Below, one piece after another: positions 33,609 through 40,896 of a stretch of 64,000 nucleotides of DNA (position 1 is the first letter of the stretch; each line of letters opens with the position of its first letter). The notes beneath the pieces were generated by a model. It did not search any database and had not been told where the DNA came from. It saw nothing but the letters and a program-made list of their open reading frames with translations. This stretch comes from Methanoregulaceae archaeon (lineage in GTDB: Archaea; Halobacteriota; Methanomicrobia; Methanomicrobiales; Methanospirillaceae): positions 1 to 64,000 of the forward strand of contig JACTVG010000005.1 in NCBI GenBank assembly GCA_015660965.1, given 5' to 3'. A program made the translations under genes and the position numbers.

Positions 33609-34705
33609 CAAAGATTGAGTTTTGGCAGGGAAATACTGCCTGTGCTGAAGGAGCGCTTGCTGCGGGTTGCCAATTTTTTGCAGGTTATCCAATTACCCCG
33701 TCAACAGAAGTTGCCGAACATATTGCAGCTAAACTCCCGAAAAGAAACGGTGTTTTTGTTCAGATGGAAGACGAAATCGCAAGTATGGCGGCAATCATCG
33801 GTGCTTCATGGACCGGTGCTCGAGCGATGACCTCCACGAGTGGACCTGGATTTTCACTGATGATGGAGAATATCGGTTTTGCAGCGATGACCGAGACCCC
33901 TTGTGTTATTGTAAATGTCCAACGTGGTGGCCCATCAACTGGTCAACCGACAATGGCAGCACAAGGGGATATGATGCAGTGTCGGTTCGGGTCTCATGGA
34001 GATTATAGCATCATCGCACTCGCTCCTGCGACTGTTCAAGAAATGTATGAACTCACTGCAAAATCGTTTAATCTCGCTGACCAGTATCGTGTGCCAGTTT
34101 TTTTAATGGCGGATGAGATTGTCGGGCACATGCGTGAAAGGATTACCCTTCCTGATAAGATCGAACAGGTTCCACGCCGAGAGTTGGAAAAGGGTGTGCT
34201 CCCATTTCACCCCAATGAAAATCTCATACCTGGCTTTGCTACCTTTGGAAAAGGTCATGGTGTGCATGTAACTGGATTGACTCATGATGAGCGGGGGTAT
34301 CCCTGTACAACGAATCCGAATGTCCATGCACATCTTGTCAAAAGGCTCGTAGATAAGATTGAGAATGCGAGGACTGCCATCGCCGATTATGACGTGATCA
34401 ATCCTGATGCGGAGAAAGTATTTGTCTCCTATGGCGCACCGGTCAGGACAGTCCAACAAGTATTACATGATAGGAACACTGAAGACATTGGCTTCCTCCG
34501 ACTTCGAACGATCTGGCCATTTGCTGAAGATGCGCTGAAAAAATTCAAGAATGTCCGTGAATTTCTCGTACCTGAACTGAATATGGGGCAGATTGCCCGA
34601 GAGATTGAACGGCATGTGAATGTACCGGTCATCAGCCTACCAAAACTCGGGGGCGATCTCCATTTGCCAGAGGAACTTGAGGCTGCATTGGTGGTGAACC
34701 GATGA
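33605..34705 (+). CDS. korA: 2-oxoglutarate:ferredoxin oxidoreductase subunit alpha
   Basis: 366 residues from TTG 33605, overlapping korD's stop. Pyruvate-flavodoxin-oxidoreductase alpha fold: GNTACAEGALAAGCQFFAGY, YPITPSTEVAEHIA, QMEDEIASMAAIIGASWTGA, and TSTSGPGFSLMMENIGFAAM. With the beta subunit it forms or cleaves 2-oxoglutarate from succinyl-CoA, CO2 and reduced ferredoxin; in methanogens the flux is toward 2-oxoglutarate for glutamate synthesis. KorA rather than PorA or VorA is supported by the direct coupling to sucCD and fumarase. Stop overlaps korB (ATGA). Confidence 0.94.
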   Translation: MTKIEFWQGNTACAEGALAAGCQFFAGYPITPSTEVAEHIAAKLPKRNGVFVQMEDEIASMAAIIGASWTGARAMTSTSGPGFSLMMENIGFAAMTETPCVIVNVQRGGPSTGQPTMAAQGDMMQCRFGSHGDYSIIALAPATVQEMYELTAKSFNLADQYRVPVFLMADEIVGHMRERITLPDKIEQVPRRELEKGVLPFHPNENLIPGFATFGKGHGVHVTGLTHDERGYPCTTNPNVHAHLVKRLVDKIENARTAIADYDVINPDAEKVFVSYGAPVRTVQQVLHDRNTEDIGFLRLRTIWPFAEDALKKFKNVREFLVPELNMGQIAREIERHVNVPVISLPKLGGDLHLPEELEAALVVNR

Positions 34706-35490
34706 CGTACGAGGACTGGTTCCGTAAGGACCGACTTCCCCATATTTATTGTGCAGGTTGCGGGAATGGTACAATCATTAATTGTACTCTCGCTGCTATT
34801 GATCAGATGAATTGGAATAAAGACGAGACCGTTTTTATTTCAGGTATCGGGTGTTCCTCCCGTGCGCCGGGATATATTGTGACTGATTCTCTCCATACAA
34901 CTCATGGTAGGGCACTTGCATTTGCGACCGGTGTGAAGCTCGCAAATCCGAAACTTAACGTTGTTATATTCACTGGTGACGGGGACCTTGCAGCTATCGG
35001 TGGAAATCATTTTATCCACGCGTGCCGGCGGAACATCGATATTACTGTAATCTGCATGAATAACCAGATCTATGGCATGACTGGAGGACAAGGAAGTCCA
35101 ACAACACCAAAAGGGTGTTTTTCAACAACCACTCCCTATGGATCCGCTGAGTCGCCATTCGATCTATGTGAGCTGGCAATAGCGGCGGGTGCAAATTATG
35201 TCGCTCGGTGGACATCCTACCATGTGAAAGAACTCGAGAAAGCAGTAAAAGTTGGGTTAGAGACCCCAGGTTTTTCGTTTATTGAAGCGATGACACAATG
35301 TCCAACAAACTTCGGTCGCCGGAATAAGTTTAAAGAGGTCCTCGATCAAGTCGAGGCCCTCAAAACGCATGCTCTTTTAAAGGCTAAACGGGATCGAATG
35401 ATCGAACAGGGGGAAAATATTCCGGATGATTTCTTTATTATCGGCGAACTTATTCGACGCAACCGACCTGCAATGGGGGTTAAAACATGA
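34702..35490 (+). CDS. korB: 2-oxoglutarate:ferredoxin oxidoreductase subunit beta (TPP-binding)
   Basis: 262 residues. Thiamine-pyrophosphate motif GDGDLAAIGGNHFIHACRRN, followed by CMNNQIYGMTGGQGSPTTP, and the iron-sulfur Cys near the N-terminus (YCAGCGNGTI) and at SGIGCSSRAPGYI and TQCPTNFGRRNKF. This is the catalytic TPP subunit. Four-base overlaps with korA upstream and korC downstream show strict translational coupling. Confidence 0.95.
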   Translation: MTYEDWFRKDRLPHIYCAGCGNGTIINCTLAAIDQMNWNKDETVFISGIGCSSRAPGYIVTDSLHTTHGRALAFATGVKLANPKLNVVIFTGDGDLAAIGGNHFIHACRRNIDITVICMNNQIYGMTGGQGSPTTPKGCFSTTTPYGSAESPFDLCELAIAAGANYVARWTSYHVKELEKAVKVGLETPGFSFIEAMTQCPTNFGRRNKFKEVLDQVEALKTHALLKAKRDRMIEQGENIPDDFFIIGELIRRNRPAMGVKT

Positions 35491-36032
35491 GACATGAGAT
35501 AAGATTCTCGGGCTTTGGTGGACAAGGTATTATATTATCTGCGGTGATTCTTGGAAGGGCAGCGGTAATGTATGACAACAAATTCGCCGTTCAAACCCAA
35601 GTGTATGGTCCAGAAGCGCGAGGCGGAGCATCGATGAGTGCATTGATCATCGATGACGACCCCATTCTCTTCCCCAAAGTGACCAATCCCGATATTTTTA
35701 TGATCATGTCTCAAGAAGGGTTTGAAAAGTACGGAGCGAATGCTCCTGAAAGTGCGGTCATGGTTCTTGATTCGTCTCTTGTACATTCACGCCCGAAATG
35801 CACGTATTATGAAATTCCAGCGACACAGGAAGCGAAACAGACGCTTGGAAGGGACATTGTCGCCAACATCGTAATGTTAGGCGCACTTATTACAGCGACA
35901 AAGATCGTTGGAGAACCTGCACTTGAAAAAGCAATTTTAGATTCTGTACCGAAGGGCACTGAGGCTCTCAATACAAAAGCAATGAAAAAAGGTATCGAAC
36001 TTGCAGCACAATCGGGGAGTAAAAATCCGTGA
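35487..36032 (+). CDS. korC: 2-oxoglutarate:ferredoxin oxidoreductase subunit gamma
   Basis: 181 residues. FSGFGGQGIILSAVILGRAA at the N-terminus and YGPEARGGASMSALI are the signatures of the gamma subunit, which closes the CoA-binding region of the complex. ATG 35487 overlaps the korB stop and the stop overlaps the GTG start of sucC, so subunit synthesis continues directly into succinyl-CoA synthetase. Confidence 0.94.
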   Translation: MRHEIRFSGFGGQGIILSAVILGRAAVMYDNKFAVQTQVYGPEARGGASMSALIIDDDPILFPKVTNPDIFMIMSQEGFEKYGANAPESAVMVLDSSLVHSRPKCTYYEIPATQEAKQTLGRDIVANIVMLGALITATKIVGEPALEKAILDSVPKGTEALNTKAMKKGIELAAQSGSKNP

Positions 36033-37114
36033 AACTACTGGAGCATGAGGCAAAAAAGATTCTCAAAGAAAATGGGATACCAGTACCTGTTGGTTTTTTC
36101 ATTCGATCTGCAGATGAACTCCTCTCGCATCTCGATGAACTTGGTAACAGTATTGTGCTGAAGGCGCAGGTTGATGTTGGAAGCCGAGGAAAAGCCGGCG
36201 GTATTGTGATGGCCGATAAACGCAATGCTATTGCGAAGGCTCGTGAGTTATTCGGGAAAAAAATTAAAGGCTTACCGGTTCGCGAGATCCTCGCTGAACA
36301 ACGTCTTGAAATCCAGCATGAGTATTATGTCTCTATAACAGTTGATCGCTCGAGCAAACAGCCACTCATTTTGTTCACCGATGGAGGGGGTGTTGATATT
36401 GAAATTACCGCAAAGGAACATCCCGATGCGATCAGAAAAGCAGGAGTAATTCCGCTCATGCGAGATATCCCGCCGTTCATGGTACGAGAACTTATTGGTA
36501 CTGCTCCGAAAGAAATTGGACCGGTAATTAACAAGTTATACCATATTTTCTGCGCGAAAGATGCTGTGCTTGCAGAGATCAATCCACTTGCCACAACCCC
36601 ACAGGGCGTCTTTGCAGCTGATGCCAAGATAATAATTGATGACAATGCCCTTAATCGACAGGGGATCAAAGTCAATCGCGATCTTTCTGAACGAGAGCGA
36701 GAAGCAGAAAAGAACGGGTTCTCGTACGTTGAACTTGACGGATCGATTGGGGTTATTGGGAATGGTGCTGGACTCACGATGGCAACACTAGACCTGATCG
36801 AGTTCTATGGCGGGAAAGCGGCGAATTTCCTTGATGTGGGCGGTGGCGCTGAAAGCGGACGTGTTAAGGATGCCGTTCGGTTAGTTGCAAGCGTTCCTTC
36901 TGTCAAGGTTATTGTTGTGAACCTGCTTGGTGGGATTACCCGCTGCGATGAAGTAGCACGAGGTATCATTGACGCAGAAATCCCGCAGAAAGTCATTGTC
37001 AGGCTTGCCGGCACCAACGAGGTAGAGGGTCGACGGCTCCTCTCAGACAAGGGATATGAAATGCTTGACACCATGGATCTTGTCGTTAAAAAGGCTGTGG
37101 AGGTGGCGACATGA
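36029..37114 (+). CDS. sucC: Succinyl-CoA synthetase (ADP-forming) beta subunit
   Basis: 361 residues from GTG 36029. ATP-grasp N-terminus (KLLEHEAKKILKENGIPVPV; VLKAQVDVGSRGKAGGIVMA), EINPLATTP, and the CoA-ligase C-terminal part (IGNGAGLTMATLDLIEFYGG, FLDVGGGAESGRVKDAV, NLLGGITRCDEVA). It binds nucleotide and succinate and works with SucD. Supplies succinyl-CoA to KorDABC for 2-oxoglutarate formation. Confidence 0.95.
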   Translation: MKLLEHEAKKILKENGIPVPVGFFIRSADELLSHLDELGNSIVLKAQVDVGSRGKAGGIVMADKRNAIAKARELFGKKIKGLPVREILAEQRLEIQHEYYVSITVDRSSKQPLILFTDGGGVDIEITAKEHPDAIRKAGVIPLMRDIPPFMVRELIGTAPKEIGPVINKLYHIFCAKDAVLAEINPLATTPQGVFAADAKIIIDDNALNRQGIKVNRDLSEREREAEKNGFSYVELDGSIGVIGNGAGLTMATLDLIEFYGGKAANFLDVGGGAESGRVKDAVRLVASVPSVKVIVVNLLGGITRCDEVARGIIDAEIPQKVIVRLAGTNEVEGRRLLSDKGYEMLDTMDLVVKKAVEVAT

Positions 37115-37986
37115 TCTATGGGGACAGGAACACCAAGGTTCTTGTAACTGGTGCGACAGGAAAGCAGGGGGAGTTCCACATCGGGTTAATGAATACCTAT
37201 GCACGCAATGTTGGAGGAAAAGGTGTCGTTGCCGGTGTCACTCCAGGAAAGGGTGGTCAGCAGGTCCATGGAGTTCCCGTTTACAATACCATTAAAGATG
37301 CATTAGACGATCACGATGCAACTACAAGTGTACTTTTTGTCCCTGCTGGCGCTGCTGGAGATTCGATCATGGAGGCAGCTAATGCTGGGCTCGAACTTGT
37401 CGTTGCCATTACTGAACACATCCCAGTGCACGATGCGATGAAGGCAATTGCCTTTGCATGGATGCAGGGCTGTTCAGTTATCGGTCCAAACTGCCCGGGA
37501 CTTCTTTCACCTGGAGAAGTAAAGATGGGTATCATGCCGGCTCAGCTTTTTTCACGGGGTAATGTTGGTATTATCTCTCGCAGTGGTACGCTCACGTATG
37601 AAGTAGTTGATGAACTGACGCGTGCCGGTATCGGACAGAGTACCGTTGTTGGTATTGGAGGTGATCCAGTCATCGGTCAGACATTTATCGATGTACTCCA
37701 GCGTTTTGAGAAGGATACTCAGACAAAAGTAGTAGTATTAATTGGGGAAGTTGGCGGGAACCTCGAAGAGGAGGGAGCAAACTATTCCGATCTCCCCCTT
37801 GTTGCTTACATAGCTGGAAAATCAGCGCCACCGGACAAACGAATGGGTCATGCAGGTGCGATTGTTGAGGGTGGTGAAGGCGATGCACGTTCAAAGATTG
37901 CTCGACTCAAGAAGATCGGTGTTCCAGTTGCAGAACGACCCTCTGATATTCCTGATCTGGTGCGGGGACTGTTTAAGGGTTGTTAA
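37111..37986 (+). CDS. sucD: Succinyl-CoA synthetase (ADP-forming) alpha subunit
   Basis: 291 residues. CoA-binding Rossmann part LVTGATGKQGEFHIGLMNTY, GPNCPGLLSPGEVKMGI and SRSGTLTYEVVDELTRAGIG, then the phosphohistidine motif KRMGHAGAIVEGGEGDARSK. ATG 37111 overlaps sucC by 4 bases. It ends the fum-kor-suc series. Its last ~96 bases are overlapped in antisense by the C-terminal extension of the convergent polymerase gene, an unusual arrangement noted separately. Confidence 0.95.
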   Translation: MIYGDRNTKVLVTGATGKQGEFHIGLMNTYARNVGGKGVVAGVTPGKGGQQVHGVPVYNTIKDALDDHDATTSVLFVPAGAAGDSIMEAANAGLELVVAITEHIPVHDAMKAIAFAWMQGCSVIGPNCPGLLSPGEVKMGIMPAQLFSRGNVGIISRSGTLTYEVVDELTRAGIGQSTVVGIGGDPVIGQTFIDVLQRFEKDTQTKVVVLIGEVGGNLEEEGANYSDLPLVAYIAGKSAPPDKRMGHAGAIVEGGEGDARSKIARLKKIGVPVAERPSDIPDLVRGLFKGC

Positions 37987-39999
37987 TCCTCTCTTCTTCT
38001 CATCCAAAATTTCATTTGTTCTCATTTCCATCGTAATCTGTTTTTTATTCCTACAACATTTGAACGCAAATGCAATTTCTTCCCATGCCTTTTCAAGGAG
38101 GGTGTGGTAATATGGAATATCAAATGTTGTAGCGTCCCATTCAGTATCTACAACAAAACGCCGTGCATCTTTAACAACATATCCGATCTTCATGCCGGGG
38201 GCAATTTCGATGCCTCGGTTTTTGTATGCCTGGACAACTGACGCTTCAAAACATTTGTGGGCATACGACAGCCGACTGATCCTGCGTGAGATCACCATCT
38301 CCTTTGCTGGTGCCCTGCGCAATCCTTGGACAAATCTGGTGTACAACTCTTTAACAAGATCTTCACGCTCTCTGAGATCGGTAGCACTTTCTGCCGATGC
38401 CATCAGGGATAACATTTCCTTCTGCATTCTTCTGATATACGGTACGGTATCATGCCGTCGGGCAGCAATTCCACGTACCTTTATGCTGCCGTCACAAAGT
38501 CTCCCATAGTACCGGTTATATGCACCGGTACCATCGGCCATGGGAAGGAACACCAGCCAGCAGTACGTTTCAAGATCCGTGAAAAGCTTGGTGTGGTGCT
38601 CGACTCTGGTTTTCAGATCGTCTATACCGATGCCTTTCAGCCAGAGACAGTCAACAATCCCATGCAGGACAGAAAATCCCATCTCTTCTGCCAAATCTTT
38701 TGTCGCAAGCAGGATATCACGAGAACGAGCTGTGATTCCTTCATGCACCTCAATCCGTCCGAATTTTGCATTCTTGTAACCTGTATATCCAAAGCAGGTA
38801 ACCAACATCCACTTCAGCACAGAATCAATACCTGCATACGCTTGATCCTTTCGTTTTGCCTGTTTCGTGAAGCGTCGCATTGCGAGTAATGGATCGAGTA
38901 CTTCGGGAAGGAATCCTCTCCGTTCGGGGTGTCCAATGGTCTCAGGCGAGAGGTTTGCCTGGACGATTATTGAAGGATAGAGTGACGTAAAGTCTATCTC
39001 ATATACATTCTCGAACAGACCCGGTTGCGGCTGGAACATCATACCTCCCCGGTCGGCCGCCCGCAGATGTTCAAACTGACGGACATTTTCAGCATCACTT
39101 TTCCTGAACGGTACGGCGATCCTTCTTTTCATTGCCTCGTAAGTCTCGTAGCTGGAGACAAGGGTTCCTGGAGTGAAACGTGAGGTAAGGTTAGGCGAGA
39201 GGCCGGTAAGACGGGCGGTGACAAGGACTCCGGGAAGTCCCCCCTCCCGGTAAACAAAACTCTGGTCGGTATCAATCAGGATTCTGCCGTCAGGAATAAG
39301 TGCACCTTCTCGATGTTCCATTCTCCCATAGCTCCAGTAGGACCGGGAGTCCAATCTTCTGAACCGTCCACTACGTGAAAACGGCGGATCAAACCCGTAT
39401 GATCGAGCTTTTTTCATGAAGCGTGTCATCCAGATGTCTGCCTGTGGAAAGAGAATGACTTCAGGATCAATCGCAGCGACACAATCAATCAAGTCAGAAA
39501 GGATCACGTCTTCTCTGCCAGTGAGGATTTCTGTCTTCTCATGAACAACTGAGATTGACGAAAATGTCTTTGACAGGGAAGGATTGCCTAACACACGTAT
39601 CTCGATCTGCCGGAGATCACACCTGACATCTGGCGAAAACCGTGATTCTCCGTAACCAGCACAAGGAACGATCCCCTGTTCTGCCATGTACCGCTGGTCG
39701 AGCCGGATATCAACATTGTAGAGCTGGGCAGCATATTGCGTCTGTCGTTCAATTGCCTCAGCAATTTCTCTACCTGCTGTTATCTGGTAACCGGGTAGTT
39801 CTCCTAACACGGTTGTAAACGTACATTCCTCAACATTGTACATGCTCTCCAGCGACTGGATCATCTCGTGGTGGGCATGAGGGTCCGGGAGGTGAAGGTA
39901 GAACCGGGGTGGGTAGAGTATACGTGCGCAGTGTGTGCTGCTGTCCCGGTCCCAGAGTTCCACTTCGCGGTTGTGGTGGCAAGAATCAAGAATCCACAT
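37891..39999 (-). CDS. Family B DNA polymerase of the inactivated PolB2 type
   Basis: 702 residues. Motif A is intact (EIDFTSLYPSIIVQANLSPE) and motif B is recognisable (LKWMLVTCFGYTGYKNAKFG, with the usual NS of xNSxYG changed). Motif C, normally YGDTDS, reads HGIVDCLW: the first catalytic Asp is Ile and only the second remains. The exonuclease region (VILFPQADIWMTRFM) lacks the usual GYNxxxFD. These losses and the length match the PolB2 group, described as inactivated although the Sulfolobales homologue has been linked to damage-induced mutagenesis. ATG 39999 has GGAG 7 bases upstream inside the overlapping small ORF. The last ~65 residues after EKAWEEIAFAFK look like read-through and run antisense into sucD. 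Confidence 0.88.
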   Translation of the reverse strand: MWILDSCHHNREVELWDRDSSTHCARILYPPRFYLHLPDPHAHHEMIQSLESMYNVEECTFTTVLGELPGYQITAGREIAEAIERQTQYAAQLYNVDIRLDQRYMAEQGIVPCAGYGESRFSPDVRCDLRQIEIRVLGNPSLSKTFSSISVVHEKTEILTGREDVILSDLIDCVAAIDPEVILFPQADIWMTRFMKKARSYGFDPPFSRSGRFRRLDSRSYWSYGRMEHREGALIPDGRILIDTDQSFVYREGGLPGVLVTARLTGLSPNLTSRFTPGTLVSSYETYEAMKRRIAVPFRKSDAENVRQFEHLRAADRGGMMFQPQPGLFENVYEIDFTSLYPSIIVQANLSPETIGHPERRGFLPEVLDPLLAMRRFTKQAKRKDQAYAGIDSVLKWMLVTCFGYTGYKNAKFGRIEVHEGITARSRDILLATKDLAEEMGFSVLHGIVDCLWLKGIGIDDLKTRVEHHTKLFTDLETYCWLVFLPMADGTGAYNRYYGRLCDGSIKVRGIAARRHDTVPYIRRMQKEMLSLMASAESATDLREREDLVKELYTRFVQGLRRAPAKEMVISRRISRLSYAHKCFEASVVQAYKNRGIEIAPGMKIGYVVKDARRFVVDTEWDATTFDIPYYHTLLEKAWEEIAFAFKCCRNKKQITMEMRTNEILDEKKRGLTTLKQSPHQIRNIRGSFCNWNTDLLESSNL

Positions 40000-40105
40000 C
40001 CTTCTGCTCCTGTTCCTTGAGTAGTTCTATGAGTGCTGAGAAGACTGCAGCTTCGAGAGGATCGTCAAATGCATAGAAGCACTCGCTTGAGTGCTTCTTT
40101 GCCAT
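39986..40105 (-). CDS. Small helical ORF upstream of and overlapping polB2
   Basis: 39 residues from ATG 40105 (MAKKHSSECFYAFDDPLEAA, ending ELLKEQEQKDVDS). The same frame continues upstream with protein-like sequence (RASRAFRKEDQAYADRLIN) to a TAA at 40189-40187, with no ATG, GTG or TTG before ATG 40105, so the gene looks either 5'-broken or to use an odd start. It overlaps polB2 by 14 bases and carries polB2's ribosome-binding site. A small helical protein between a RadA-like protein and PolB2 fits a three-gene PolB2 operon. Family assignment is inference. Confidence 0.5.
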   Translation of the reverse strand: MAKKHSSECFYAFDDPLEAAVFSALIELLKEQEQKDVDS

Positions 40106-40222
40106 ATTGATGAGCCTGTCTGCATACGCTTGATCTTCTTTCCTGAATGCGCGTGATGCACGTGCCCACCTTTCAACTGTGCTTCTTTACACCCTGTCTA
40201 ACGCTGACAAAACTCCGTCCCA

Positions 40223-40756
40223 TCACACATCCTCTAGCATCGTTTGTCCTGTGCGAAGAGATGCAGGAACTGATATTCTCTTCATTTGATCCACCTGCCC
40301 TCTGCTTGCATACTTGTCCCTAGAGGCTACACCAAAAAAGAAGAACCGGTCGGCCCGCTTTGAGAGTACATCAAATGTCGAGTCCCGTCGTGGGGCGTAG
40401 AGGATGAGGAGTGCGTTACGTGCAAGATCTCGCATGGCAGAGGACACAGGATCAAGCGTCTCCTCAGCACCATCGTACAGCGTCTCATCATGCTCTACAA
40501 AGACGATCGTATGGTATGCACCATGTAGGATGTTAAGCAGCTGGTGAGAGGTGAACGCTCTCTGGAGATCTAAATGGGTCGATCTACGGTTGATTCTAGG
40601 GAGAAGACGGGAATAGTTACCACTCACAAACAGGAACATGAAGCGTTGGAAGGCTTCATTCCCGTTGAGGACTGAGAGAACGAGATCATCAGGGGCGATC
40701 ACCGCGCTGAATGTCCCTAACTGGATATTGATCCCTGGTTGCAGCTCGAACTCCAT
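40223..40756 (-). CDS. RecA/RadA-like protein lacking Walker A (PolB2 partner candidate)
   Basis: About 177 residues from ATG 40756 (MEFELQPGINIQLGTFSAVI), which has AGGTG upstream; the frame also runs to 40885. A Walker-B-like strand (HTIVFVEHDETLYDG) is followed by DPVSSAMRDLARNALLILYA, then APRRDSTFDVLSKRADRFFF, the order seen in RecA/KaiC-type cores. Where the P-loop GxxxxGK[ST] should be there is only FSAVIAPDDLVLSV, so nucleotide binding is probably lost. It is upstream of the small helical ORF and PolB2 on the same strand; a pseudo-ATPase in this place is expected of PolB2 operons as I recall them. The fold is inferred by eye and needs structure prediction. Confidence 0.68.
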   Translation of the reverse strand: MEFELQPGINIQLGTFSAVIAPDDLVLSVLNGNEAFQRFMFLFVSGNYSRLLPRINRRSTHLDLQRAFTSHQLLNILHGAYHTIVFVEHDETLYDGAEETLDPVSSAMRDLARNALLILYAPRRDSTFDVLSKRADRFFFFGVASRDKYASRGQVDQMKRISVPASLRTGQTMLEDV

Positions 40757-40763
40757 GGTACAC

Positions 40764-40794
40764 CTGAGGTGAAACAACCAGGGAATAACCTCAG
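40764..40794 (-). promoter_or_regulatory. Inverted repeat over the ribosome-binding site of the PolB2 operon
   Basis: CTGAGGT (40764-40770) and ACCTCAG (40788-40794) are perfect complements with a 17-base spacer. The 5' arm of the minus-strand mRNA pairs with the ACCTCAG that merges into the AGGTG ribosome-binding site just before the ATG at 40756. It could be a DNA operator or an RNA hairpin that limits translation. The role is inference. Confidence 0.45.
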
Positions 40795-40896
40795 AGCATG
40801 CATGGTGCGAAAGTGATGAGAGGTAAGGTGCTCTATCTGAAATGGGAGTGTTTATTCTATCTGATAAGCAAGTGATAGAGGGCAATTAAAAAAACA

